From Enhydrobacter aerosaccus (lineage in GTDB: Bacteria > Pseudomonadota > Alphaproteobacteria > Reyranellales > Reyranellaceae), in the NCBI GenBank assembly GCA_903915535.1, contig CAIWTJ010000168.1, positions 1 through 64,000 of the forward strand: a DNA stretch of 64,000 bases, written 5' to 3'. Positions 7,089 through 15,444 of the stretch are shown in pieces. The notes beneath the pieces are model-generated. The model saw only the letters and a list, made by a program, of their open reading frames with translations. It did no database searches and had not been told where the DNA came from. The translations under genes were made by a program, and so were the position numbers. Numbering within the stretch: position 1 is the first letter of the stretch; each line of letters opens with the position of its first letter.

Positions 7089-7970
7089 ATGGCCCGTCTT
7101 TACAACCTCGACGTCGACCTCCTGCGCGCCCTCGTCAGCATCGCCGATCTCGGCAGCTTCACGCGGGCGGCCGATGCGCTGCTGCGCCGTCAGTCCACCC
7201 TCAGCCTGCAGATCAAGCGGCTGGAGGAGGGCCTCGGAAAGCGCCTGCTCGATCGCACCTCGCGGCACGTGAAGCTGACGGCCGACGGCGAGGCGCTGAT
7301 CGGCCGCGCCCGGCAGATGGTCGAACTCAACGACACGTTGGTATCGAGCGTGGAGGCGCCGGCGCTGGCGGGCACCGTGCGGCTGGGCACGCCGGAGGAT
7401 TTCGCGACCACGCATCTGCCGCAGGTGCTGGCGCGATTCGCGCAGGCCTATCCTTCCGTCCAGCTCGAGGTGACGTGCGACCTCACGCTCACCCTGATGG
7501 GCCGCTTTCGCCAGGGCGACTTCGACCTGGTGCTGGTGAAGCGCGAACCCGAACGCTCGGGCCGCGGCGTGCGGGTGTGGCGCGAGCCGCTGGTGTGGGT
7601 CGCCGCCGAAAAGCTCGCGCTGCGCGGCAGCGAGCCGCTGCCGCTGGTCGTCTCCCCTCCTCCCTGTGTCTATCGCAAGCGCGCCACCGATTCGCTCAGC
7701 CGCCTCCGGCGACCGTGGCGTGTCGCCTACAGCTGCGCCTCGCTCGCGGGCCAGCACGCCGCGGTCAAGGCGGGGCTGGGCGTCACCGTGCTTCCCAAGG
7801 ACATGGTGCCGGCCGGTCTCGCCGCGATCGAACGCCGCGCCGGCCTGCCCGACCTGCACGACACCGAAATCGCGCTGCTCGCCGCGCGCGGCCTGTCGGC
7901 GCCGGCCGACCGGCTGCGCGAGCACATCGTGCGGTCGCTGGAGACGATCGCGGAGGTGCGCGAGACCTGA
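7089..7970 (+). CDS. LysR family transcriptional regulator
   Basis: 293 residues. The N-terminal winged helix-turn-helix reads VDLLRALVSIADLGSFTRAADAL..RQSTLSLQIKRLEEGLGKRLLDR (residues about 7-55), followed by the effector-binding periplasmic-protein-like domain. The start was placed at ATG 7089 because the family pattern begins at once; the frame also opens 45 bases earlier. Divergent from the SbtA-like transporter with an AT-rich operator-like region between them, so it most likely controls that gene and itself. Convergent with the sensor kinase, 6 bases between stops. Confidence 0.9.
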   Translation: MARLYNLDVDLLRALVSIADLGSFTRAADALLRRQSTLSLQIKRLEEGLGKRLLDRTSRHVKLTADGEALIGRARQMVELNDTLVSSVEAPALAGTVRLGTPEDFATTHLPQVLARFAQAYPSVQLEVTCDLTLTLMGRFRQGDFDLVLVKREPERSGRGVRVWREPLVWVAAEKLALRGSEPLPLVVSPPPCVYRKRATDSLSRLRRPWRVAYSCASLAGQHAAVKAGLGVTVLPKDMVPAGLAAIERRAGLPDLHDTEIALLAARGLSAPADRLREHIVRSLETIAEVRET

Positions 7971-7976
7971 TCGGGG

Positions 7977-10313
7977 TCAGGGCTCCTCTGCCGTGGGACC
8001 AGGCGTGTCGCCCAGCACCTGCCGGACAACGCCCGCCAGCTGCTCGAAGGTGAACGGCTTGGAGATCAGGTCGACGTCGGCATCGAGACGGCCGTGATGC
8101 ACGATCGCGTTGCGCGAGTAGCCTGTCGTGAACAGCACCTTCAGGCCAGGCCGTCGCTTGACGGCGGCCGTGGCCAGTTCGCGGCCGCTCATCCCGGGCA
8201 ACACCACGTCGGTGAACAGCAGGTCGACGCGCGGTGCCCGTTCCAGGATCTCGAGAGCGGCGGCCGCGTTGGCGGCTTCCAGCACCTCGTATCCGAGCTC
8301 GCGCAACACCGTGACGCTGTGCTCGCGCACCTCGTCGCTATCCTCCACCACCAGGATGACCTTGCCCGAAGGCGGCGCCAAAACGGCGGCCGCAGCGGCG
8401 GCGGGCTCCGGGACCGTTCCGAAGAAGCGCGGAAAGTACAACCTCACGATCGTGCCTTCTCCGGGCTCGCTGTAGACCGCAACGTGGCCGCCCGACTGCT
8501 TCACGAATCCGTAGACCTGGCTCAGCCCCAATCCCGTGCCCTGTCCCACTTCCTTGGTGGTGAAGAACGGCTCGAACACGCGCGCGACGGTTTCCGGCGT
8601 CATGCCGCTGCCGTTGTCGCTCACGGCGACCAGTACGTACTGGCCGGGCGTCACATCGACCTCGCGCGCGGCATAAACTTCGTCGAGGATGGTGTTGGAG
8701 GTCTCGATCGTCAGCTTGCCGCCGCCGGACATGGCGTCGCGCGCGTTGACCGCGAGGTTCAGCAGGGCGTTCTCGAGCTGGTTGGGATCGACCTCGACCG
8801 GCCACAGGCGCGGGGCCAGTACGCGCTCGAGCTCGATCTGCTCGCCCAAGGTTCGGTGCAGCAGATCGGCCATGTCGCGCACCAGCTCGTTCACGTTCAC
8901 CGGCTTGGGCGCGAGCGGCTGGCGGCGGGAAAAGGCCAGCAGCCGCGCCGTCAGGCTGGCCGCCCGTTGCGCGCCCTGCAGCGCGATGGTGGCGGAGCGC
9001 CGGATCCGTCCGGAGTCTTCGGGCTTCGCGCGCAGCACGCTTTCGAGGCCGCCGATCACGACGGTCAGCAGATTGTTGAAGTCGTGCGCCACGCCGCCGG
9101 TGAGCTGGCCGACGGCTTCCATCTTCTGCGACTGGCGGAGCGCGTTCTCGGACTCCTGCCGGCGCGCCGTTTCGGCGGTCAGTTCCCGGGTCCGCTCCTC
9201 GACTCTGGATTCGAGCTCGGCCTGGTGGCGCGCGATGACGGCGCCGCGGCGCTGCAGCTCGGCCGAGGCGCGGGAGAGTTCCGCGGCGATCACCTGGGCT
9301 TCGGCGAAGGGCGCGGGCCCAGGCTCGACCGGGCGGCCGGCGCCGAGGTCGCGCGCGGCGTGCGCCAGCCGCGCCATGCCGTGGCTCGTCCGCCGCGCCA
9401 ACAGTCCGGCGAACAGCAGGCTGATCACGGTGAGCGTGCCTGCGGTGCCGGCGCTCCACCACAGGATGCGGTCGAGTGGTCCGCCGATGCTCGTTTCAAG
9501 CATGGCGATTCCCGCTGTCCATCCGTGCGCGGTCGGGGCGTAGCCGGTGAGGCTCCACTCGCCTTCGATCGTCCTGTTCTCGGTCCAGCCGCTGGATTCC
9601 CGGTCCATGGCCGCCCGCCAGCCATCACTCGCCAGGCCGCCGACCGGCGCATCGGGCGTGCGCGCGACGAACCGGCGTTGGCGATCGAGGATGGCCACCC
9701 TTTCGCCACGCGTGAACTGCTCCTTCAGGAGCTCGCGGAACCGTTCCGGCGGAAGGACGATCGACAGCGAGTACAGCGGCTTGCCGTCTTCGAATACCGG
9801 CACTTCGACGAAGGGAATCCAGCGCTGGGCCACCGGCCCGTAGACGAGATCGGCTACCTGGAGCTTGCCCTCGGCGAAGCCCCGCCGGATGACCTCGGGC
9901 GCGTTGTGCCGCGGCAGCGGCGTGCCCGGCGGCGACAGGGTGTTCATCACGATCTGCCCGTCGGGCGTGTTGACGCTCAACCACGTTGTGGGATGAAACG
10001 CGAGTGCCGCCACGGCTTCCTCCCGGAAGGTCTTGAGGTCGCCCTTTTTCAAGGCGGGCGATTGGGCAAGCGTGGTGGCAATGGCCGCATGGGTGTCGAT
10101 TTCGTTGTCCACGAGCAGCGCCAGCGTCTTGGCCCCGACCACCAATCGTTCGCGGAGATTTTCGCGCTCGTTGGCGACCAGCCGGTCGTACATGAGGAAT
10201 GACGACAGGATCAGCGGCAGCGCCGTGGCGACGACGAGCAGAATGAGCTGACGCGAAAACGGTTGCCGCCTCGACGCCGAAGGCTCGGCGGGTGGATCGT
10301 TCGAATCGTTCAT
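7977..10313 (-). CDS. Hybrid sensor histidine kinase with C-terminal receiver
   Basis: 778 residues. Transmembrane helix 1 (about 23-42), a periplasmic Cache/CHASE-like sensor (about 45-280), helix 2 (about 285-305), a cytoplasmic linker with coiled coil (VEERTRELTAETARRQESENALRQ), HisKA with GGVAHDFNNLL (phospho-His about 410), HATPase with N-box NALLNLAVNARDAM, G1 DNGSGM and G2 GQGTGLGLS, and a receiver (VILVVEDSDE..LLFTDVVLPGMSG, Asp about 702, Lys in LISKPF). The C-terminal receiver probably acts in an internal phosphorelay. No separate response regulator is adjacent. Start at 10313 is ATG; an earlier ATG at 10349 is possible. Confidence 0.9.
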   Translation of the reverse strand: MNDSNDPPAEPSASRRQPFSRQLILLVVATALPLILSSFLMYDRLVANERENLRERLVVGAKTLALLVDNEIDTHAAIATTLAQSPALKKGDLKTFREEAVAALAFHPTTWLSVNTPDGQIVMNTLSPPGTPLPRHNAPEVIRRGFAEGKLQVADLVYGPVAQRWIPFVEVPVFEDGKPLYSLSIVLPPERFRELLKEQFTRGERVAILDRQRRFVARTPDAPVGGLASDGWRAAMDRESSGWTENRTIEGEWSLTGYAPTAHGWTAGIAMLETSIGGPLDRILWWSAGTAGTLTVISLLFAGLLARRTSHGMARLAHAARDLGAGRPVEPGPAPFAEAQVIAAELSRASAELQRRGAVIARHQAELESRVEERTRELTAETARRQESENALRQSQKMEAVGQLTGGVAHDFNNLLTVVIGGLESVLRAKPEDSGRIRRSATIALQGAQRAASLTARLLAFSRRQPLAPKPVNVNELVRDMADLLHRTLGEQIELERVLAPRLWPVEVDPNQLENALLNLAVNARDAMSGGGKLTIETSNTILDEVYAAREVDVTPGQYVLVAVSDNGSGMTPETVARVFEPFFTTKEVGQGTGLGLSQVYGFVKQSGGHVAVYSEPGEGTIVRLYFPRFFGTVPEPAAAAAAVLAPPSGKVILVVEDSDEVREHSVTVLRELGYEVLEAANAAAALEILERAPRVDLLFTDVVLPGMSGRELATAAVKRRPGLKVLFTTGYSRNAIVHHGRLDADVDLISKPFTFEQLAGVVRQVLGDTPGPTAEEP

Positions 10314-10513
10314 TCCGCACCGTTCTTGACTGCCGCAACCATATCGCATCCTCGGCTGGGGGCACTACCCGGTCGACGAAGGTCAACGCCCGCGCGACCT
10401 CGCCCCCATGGGCTCCGGCGCCGCCGTCCAGTTCCCAGCTTTCTCGGCCCCCGCCCCACAATTTCACCTTACTGCGAACACCCGCACGCCCAAGCGGCTT
10501 GCGTAACCGCTGC

Positions 10514-10603
10514 ATGAACCGGATGACAATCTCGTTGTTGCTGGCGATCGGCTCGACTCTTGGCTTGATCGCGGCCCTCCTCTCCGCGCGTCTCTTCGGG
10601 TAG
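10514..10603 (+). CDS. Possible 29-residue single-span membrane peptide
   Basis: MNRMTISLLLAIGSTLGLI followed by AALLSARLFG and TAG. Almost the whole peptide is one transmembrane helix with a basic first few residues. There is no clear ribosome binding site; the upstream bases instead form a small hairpin (AGCGG..CCGCT). Accept only as a candidate. Confidence 0.3.
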   Translation: MNRMTISLLLAIGSTLGLIAALLSARLFG

Positions 10604-10940
10604 CTGTTGCATCGGACCCTCCGAGAAATTGTCGGCCCTTTCCGGCTCGCGGGAAGTCGCCGCGGTAACGGAGCTCAGCACCAGCCTGGAGTGACGATGC
10701 GCCAACCGGAAGTTGTGCCGCGAGCGCTCGTACACGGCCGACCGCCGCAAAGATCGAGCCGGTCGCGAATGGGCCGCTGCAGCCGCCGAGCGAACCTTCT
10801 TCGGTTTGATCCCGCACCAATGCGCGTTGGCCGAACATCGGCGCTGCCGTCAAAATTCCGCAACTAATCGCGATCAGGCGACGTTAGGAACGCACAGATT
10901 TCTCACAACCTCGAAGCCACTTGCTTCAGAAAGAAATACC
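10604..10940. other. Intergenic stretch of 337 bases with no recognised gene
   Basis: No frame on either strand looks like a protein and I see no terminator or clear promoter hexamers. The final 60 bases before the lipoprotein start are less GC-rich and probably hold its promoter. Confidence 0.45.
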
Positions 10941-11213
10941 ATGCGCGCGCTTATTGCTCTTCCGTTACTCGGACTTCTCGTCGTCGGCGGTTGCGCCCGT
11001 ACGCAGAACATCCTGTCCGAAGGTCCGGCCATTTCCGATACGTCGTCGGAGGGCATCGTCCACAGAGCCGTCGCCGACTACGGCGGCGACAAGGCACAGT
11101 CGACGGTGATCAATTCGGACAACCAGTCGGTCATCAAGCGGAGTGGGCTCAGCTCGGATCCGCGCAACCCCACCGGAAACGGTGGCCGCCCCACCGCTTG
11201 GTGGCAGAGCTAG
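10941..11213 (+). CDS. Small lipoprotein
   Basis: 90 residues. MRALIALPLLGLLVVGGC is a textbook lipoprotein signal with lipobox VVGGC (Cys 18). The mature part is short, polar and probably flexible (SSEGIVHRAVADYGGDKAQ, then NSDNQSVIKRSGL, ending in GNGGRPTAWWQS). The ATG is preceded by AGAAAGAAA. Function unknown; sorting to the outer membrane is likely because residue +2 is not Asp. The MORN-repeat gene follows after 19 bases and may be cotranscribed. Confidence 0.7.
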   Translation: MRALIALPLLGLLVVGGCARTQNILSEGPAISDTSSEGIVHRAVADYGGDKAQSTVINSDNQSVIKRSGLSSDPRNPTGNGGRPTAWWQS

Positions 11214-11232
11214 GCATGGCTCGCCGGCCGTC

Positions 11233-11829
11233 ATGAACCATTTGGCGTCCGCGCTCGCCGTTGCGCTCGTTTTCTCGTCGTTGCCGGTCGCGGCGCAAAC
11301 GCCCCAACCTGGCTGGATCGCCGACGCGAAGACCGGGTGCAGGGTCGGCAATCCCCAGGCGGTGCCCGACGAATCGGTCACCTGGAGCGGCGCCTGTGCG
11401 AAGGGTCTCGCGCAGGGCCGAGGCGTGCTGCAATGGTATCGCGCCGGCAAGCCGGTCGGCGGCCGCTACGAGGGCGAATATCGCGACGGGCTGATGAATG
11501 GCCAGGGAACGGCGACGTTCGAAAGCGGCAACCGGTACGAAGGCGGGTGGAAGGATGGACAGCGCGAAGGCCACGGCACCTTCACGTGGGCCAATGGCAA
11601 TCGCTTCGAAGGCCAGTGGGAAGCCGGCAAGCGCAGCGGTTGGGGCGTCCACACGTTCGACGGCAAGCGCTACGAGGGCGAGTACAGGGACGGCGTACCG
11701 CAGGGAGCCGGCACGTACACGGCCGCCGATGGCCGTGTGTACAAAGGCACGTGGACGAACGGATGCTTTCGCCAGGGCACGCTCTGGGCGGTCGTCGGCG
11801 TGACGCCCAAGTCGTGCGGCTTCGAGTGA
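11233..11829 (+). CDS. Exported MORN-repeat protein
   Basis: 198 residues with a signal peptide (to about AAAQ, residue 22) and a cysteine-containing head (TGCRVGNPQAVPDESVTWSG). From about residue 75 come at least five MORN repeats: RYEGEYRDGLMNGQGTATF, RYEGGWKDGQREGHGTFTW, RFEGQWEAGKRSGWGVHTF, RYEGEYRDGVPQGAGTYTA and VYKGTWTNGCFRQGTL. MORN repeats form a beta-hairpin ladder that supports protein or lipid contacts. Periplasmic or surface location is inferred from the signal peptide. Confidence 0.8.
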   Translation: MNHLASALAVALVFSSLPVAAQTPQPGWIADAKTGCRVGNPQAVPDESVTWSGACAKGLAQGRGVLQWYRAGKPVGGRYEGEYRDGLMNGQGTATFESGNRYEGGWKDGQREGHGTFTWANGNRFEGQWEAGKRSGWGVHTFDGKRYEGEYRDGVPQGAGTYTAADGRVYKGTWTNGCFRQGTLWAVVGVTPKSCGFE

Positions 11830-11832
11830 GGA

Positions 11833-12558
11833 TCAGGGGTTGGACCCGCCGACCTCGCACCAGTTGAGGGCGGCCGCCGGGAGATTGTGCCGTGCCGCAA
11901 CCATCAGGGCAGTCGGCTTGTCGATACATTGCTCGGTCGACGGCTGATAGCGCCCGGACATGAGATTTCCCTGCGCATCGTGATCGAGGCCCAGCACGTG
12001 CCCAAACTCATGCAACACGATGCCACGCAGGTCGCGCGTTCCGATGCGATCGACGTAAACCAGCATCTCGCCGCCGCTCGACCAGAAGCTGGCCGTGGTC
12101 GATGACAGCGGCTGGCCTGCCACAGGATTCGGCGCCTGCGGAGTACCCCCCTTTTCCGCGCGAATGCTCCAGATCCCCCGCACGCTTCCGGGCGCCACAA
12201 CATCGAGCCGGATGAAACCGTTCAGGGCGTAATTCCATTCCTCGATCGCGCGCAGGATGCTGGCTCTTTCGGCCGCGGTGAACTGACCTTCCACGGCCAA
12301 CGCGACGATACGGGGCGCGCCGGCACTTCCTGCGTGATGCGTGTAGCGTCGGGGCTCATTCGAATGGATAGCTTGCGCGAGGGCCTCGTCGCCGGCCGCG
12401 ACAAGCAGAAGAGAGCAGAGGATCGCCAAAAGGACGGAAGAGATCACACGCGTGGCCGTCAATAAGTGCGCGAGTTCAATATTGGACACGTTCGAATAAT
12501 GAGCGCCGTGCCACATCGCACATAGGAAAATAAACTGCCGCGCTGCAACTAAGCGCAT
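11833..12558 (-). CDS. Matrixin-like zinc metalloprotease (metzincin), intact active site
   Basis: About 241 residues from the ATG at 12558, with a hydrophobic segment near 39-56 acting as signal or anchor. The catalytic motif is LHEFGHVLGLDHD (His183, Glu184, His187, His193), followed by a Met-turn NLMSG (Met200). The front of the domain has FTAAERASILRAIEEWNYAL, typical of matrixins. The start is uncertain because several in-frame starts exist between 12609 and the hydrophobic segment. Divergent from a homologue at 12636 that has lost the zinc ligands. Confidence 0.8.
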   Translation of the reverse strand: MRLVAARQFIFLCAMWHGAHYSNVSNIELAHLLTATRVISSVLLAILCSLLLVAAGDEALAQAIHSNEPRRYTHHAGSAGAPRIVALAVEGQFTAAERASILRAIEEWNYALNGFIRLDVVAPGSVRGIWSIRAEKGGTPQAPNPVAGQPLSSTTASFWSSGGEMLVYVDRIGTRDLRGIVLHEFGHVLGLDHDAQGNLMSGRYQPSTEQCIDKPTALMVAARHNLPAAALNWCEVGGSNP

Positions 12559-12635
12559 TTTCGGGGCGTTGAGATATGCATAAGGCGTCTGATTGGCGAT
12601 CGGGCCCACCCCTCCACCGGTACCTCAAGGTCCCC

Positions 12636-13130
12636 ATGCGCTTCCATTTTGCTGCTATGCTCGCCCTTTCGGTGCTCACACTATCCGTCATGGGAGCGAA
12701 TGCGCTTCCTTTCGCGAAAGAGAACCAACCACAAGTCTTCCTGTCGGAAAGTGCCGAAGACGCCGGGGCTATCGACCCTCGGCCACATGTGCACCTTCAC
12801 ATCGTTAATGGGTTCTCCGCCGAACAAGAGGCGAACATCATCGCCGCCGTCGTGGACTGGAACCGGACCAGCTCGGTGCGTCTGAACGTCGCCGCCCTCA
12901 ACTTCGACACCGTGGAGCCGGGAGCGTGGAGCATCTCCAGGGCCGATCGTGGAATCATGTCGCGGGGTATAACCGCGCACGCGACTTCTGAAGAGAGTGG
13001 ATCAATCGTTGTGAACGCTGATCGCGTGGCGGACGGCGAACTTCGGAGTGCAATCACGCAGGAATTCGACAAGGTTTTTGGCGTCCCCCTCTTGGCGCAC
13101 TCCCCTACTGGGACGGTAATCAGCAGATAG
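12636..13130 (+). CDS. Degenerate metzincin homologue lacking zinc ligands
   Basis: 164 residues with a signal peptide (MRFHFAAMLALSVLTLSVMG..). It aligns through its length with the divergent neighbour: FSAEQEANIIAAVVDWN matches FTAAERASILRAIEEWN, GAWSISRADRG matches GIWSIRAEKGG, and LRSAITQEFDKVFGV matches LRGIVLHEFGHVLGL. The three zinc histidines become Gln142, Lys146 and Leu152 while the glutamate stays (Glu143), and the Met-turn is gone. It cannot be a zinc protease; a regulatory or binding role for the neighbour is possible but is inference. AAGG precedes the ATG. Confidence 0.65.
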   Translation: MRFHFAAMLALSVLTLSVMGANALPFAKENQPQVFLSESAEDAGAIDPRPHVHLHIVNGFSAEQEANIIAAVVDWNRTSSVRLNVAALNFDTVEPGAWSISRADRGIMSRGITAHATSEESGSIVVNADRVADGELRSAITQEFDKVFGVPLLAHSPTGTVISR

Positions 13131-13131
13131 A

Positions 13132-13866
13132 TCAGGTTTTGCGCGAAGCCTTCTTTGGCTCCGGCGCGGCCGTCCAGTTCACGCCTTCCATCGTCTTCAG
13201 CACGGCCTTCGCGTCGGTGGGCGCCGGGTCTTCCTCGCCCAGCCACACCGGCCAGTCCTCGTCCTCGAGGATCGCGGGCATGCGCGGATCCTCTTCGCGA
13301 GGCTTGATCGCGCGCCGGATGAGGTCGTTCGCGGGCACCGTCACCATCACACAGGCGAGCAGCGGCGCGGGCACATCCGCGATCTCGAAGCGGCGCCACA
13401 CGAAGGCGAAGCCGCGCGGCCGGCCATCGCGCGGATCGATCGTCCATTGCTTCGTCGCCGTCTTGCCGGTGGAGGTGGTGACTTCCTCGCCCTCGTTGAA
13501 GGTGCGGAACACCACGATGCCGCGCTGGCCCTCCCGTAACGGCGTCCTGAACGGTTCCTTCGTGTCGATGGTCTCAGCACGACCGTGGATCGGCCGTGGC
13601 CGGCGCCAGTCGCGCGGATCGGGAAAGCCCCAGCGCATGGGCACGACCTTGCGCGCGCCCGCCCCGCCATTCGCCTGCCTGTCCCACACAATGACGGGCA
13701 GCAGGCCGTTCACGCGATAGGTGGCAATCTCGCCGGTCTCGTCGCGAATCCCGGTTTCTGGGCCGTCGCTGCCGTCCTTCCGGCCGACGCCGCCCGCGTC
13801 CAGGAACGAGGACGAGAAGGCGACGATCTGGGCCCACGAGGCCATGGCCGTGAATTTTCCGCACAT
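13132..13866 (-). CDS. Atypical SRAP (YedK/HMCES-like) protein
   Basis: 244 residues beginning MCGKF, which exposes the catalytic Cys2 used by SRAP proteins to crosslink abasic sites in single-stranded DNA. The RAET core is present as HGRAETID, but the Asn of the usual NARAET is replaced by His. The GFYEW region reads TFNEGEE with its Glu retained, and the late HxRMP histidine is missing (EDPRMPAIL). A divergent subgroup that may still crosslink through Cys2 and Glu. Its stop lies two bases from the stop of the convergent metzincin homologue. Confidence 0.7.
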   Translation of the reverse strand: MCGKFTAMASWAQIVAFSSSFLDAGGVGRKDGSDGPETGIRDETGEIATYRVNGLLPVIVWDRQANGGAGARKVVPMRWGFPDPRDWRRPRPIHGRAETIDTKEPFRTPLREGQRGIVVFRTFNEGEEVTTSTGKTATKQWTIDPRDGRPRGFAFVWRRFEIADVPAPLLACVMVTVPANDLIRRAIKPREEDPRMPAILEDEDWPVWLGEEDPAPTDAKAVLKTMEGVNWTAAPEPKKASRKT

Positions 13867-13910
13867 CAGGGAAGACTACACCGCCCTCCCCGGGCGGATG
13901 AACAGCCGCG

Positions 13911-15299
13911 TCACGAACTCTGCGTCACCTTTGCACCCAGGTAGACGCCGTTGCTGATTCCCATGAGGGTCAGGAACCCTGTCGGTATCTCGGGAATGAC
14001 ATAGGTGGTCAGAACGTTCATGAGCACGAATACGGCCGTGATCAGGGTGAACAGCAACATCTGAAAGCGCGCGACGTCGATTTCGCGAGTCACCGTTCCA
14101 TCGATGCCAACGGTCTCGTTGACGATGAGGTCCGTCCACCGGGGAATCTGGTCGTCCGGCGGCTTCTTGAAGTTGTTGGCTCTCGTGGTTGCCGTGGCCG
14201 CGATATCCGATGCTTTCGCCGCCATGTCACTGGCGACGGCGTGCTCGGCAACCGCAACAGGACTCGGTGCGGCAGCAGCCGCAACAGCGGCGGCCTTCTT
14301 GGCAGCCTCGATACTGGCCTGGTCCGCCGCCGTCTGCGCGGTGGTGGCGGCGGTCTGGGCAGACGTCGCCTGCGACGCCATGTGAGCCTTCGCCCCCAGC
14401 GTTGCCGCGCCGGCAATGCCGAGCAGCACAAGCGTGCCGTTCGTGATCTCAATGAGATCGCCCGACAGTGCCATCACATAGACGGCTGAGGCCGCGACGA
14501 CCAGGGTCCACAGCACGATTTGGAACTGCGAGAGGCTGGCATATCCGGTCGGCGTCGAAATGATCCGCAAGAGCGCAGAGGCCTTCATAATGCCTTTGCT
14601 GTCCTGCAGTCTCTTCGTCGCGCAGATGTTCAGCCCGTAGAGCACAACGACGATTGTCGCGGCGCCTAAGATGAGCGCCATCCAAGGACTGGTGATCCCG
14701 ATCGTCGCGGTCACATCCGCGGCCAGCTTCTTGTCCGCGATCGCGACGATGCGAACGTCCACCAGCGGCACCTGCGGCAGAACCGTTTCCACTTCCGAGC
14801 CGGCGGGTACCGCCTGCAACTGTTTGGGAATTGTTGCGGCAACCGTCCAGCTCGTGCCGTCGCTGTTGCGGTCGAGCCGGTCGGGACGTATTTCTTTGAA
14901 TGGAGTCTTGTTTTCCTGAGTGGTCTTCCAACGGAAACAGACAAAGAACGACGACTTCTCCGCGATAGCGGGGAAAGTCTTGACCGTGAACTGGACGACA
15001 CCGCCTTGCGGCTGCCAGCGCTTGCGCTGCAGGCTTTCCCCTGTGGCCTGAACGACGCTGGCGATCGACGTAGGGTTCGCCCCATCGATCTGACAACCGG
15101 AAGTCTTGGGTTGTGTCCCTGGCGCGGCGGGTGCCGGTGGGGTGGGTGCCGCAGTGGCGGGCGTTGCGGGTCCAGCTGTGGCGGGTGCTGCTGGCGCCGC
15201 GGATGTCGGTGGATTTTGCGCCAGGCCGGTCGAAATCGCCCCCGCGGTCGCAAAGAGGCACAGCCACATAGCACAAAGCCGCCAGTTCTTGTTACCCAT
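13911..15299 (-). CDS. Membrane protein with a duplicated two-helix repeat, function unknown
   Basis: 462 residues from ATG 15299, chosen because GGGGGA lies 8 bases upstream; an ATG at 15308 is also in frame. Signal peptide, then a Pro/Ala/Thr-rich linker (about 30-65), an extracytoplasmic domain with two cysteines (GCQIDG, FFVCFRW), and five hydrophobic helices. The pair near residues 245-305 (QFQIVLWTLVVAASAVYVM..GTLVLLGIAG..LGAK) is repeated near 395-460 (RFQMLLFTLITAVFVLMN..GFLTLMGISN..LGAK), separated by an Ala-rich probable coiled segment. Family not recognised. Confidence 0.65.
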   Translation of the reverse strand: MGNKNWRLCAMWLCLFATAGAISTGLAQNPPTSAAPAAPATAGPATPATAAPTPPAPAAPGTQPKTSGCQIDGANPTSIASVVQATGESLQRKRWQPQGGVVQFTVKTFPAIAEKSSFFVCFRWKTTQENKTPFKEIRPDRLDRNSDGTSWTVAATIPKQLQAVPAGSEVETVLPQVPLVDVRIVAIADKKLAADVTATIGITSPWMALILGAATIVVVLYGLNICATKRLQDSKGIMKASALLRIISTPTGYASLSQFQIVLWTLVVAASAVYVMALSGDLIEITNGTLVLLGIAGAATLGAKAHMASQATSAQTAATTAQTAADQASIEAAKKAAAVAAAAAPSPVAVAEHAVASDMAAKASDIAATATTRANNFKKPPDDQIPRWTDLIVNETVGIDGTVTREIDVARFQMLLFTLITAVFVLMNVLTTYVIPEIPTGFLTLMGISNGVYLGAKVTQSS

Positions 15300-15444
15300 G
15301 CTGACCATCCCCCCGGTTGGTCCCTGATCTTAACAATTCCCGGAGTATTCTACCACCGCGTGTGCCGGATCGATGCACCACCAGAGATTGTCTCTCGCGA
15401 CAGGCGAACTCACAACGCCTAGGCGACTATGGCGAGCCCGCGCG

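Noticed and set aside
5445-7925. Long minus-strand frame of 826 codons
   Set aside because: It spans MipA, the SbtA-like and LysR genes in a shadow frame, and its product is Arg/His/Ala-rich without domains, as expected for a GC-rich antisense frame.
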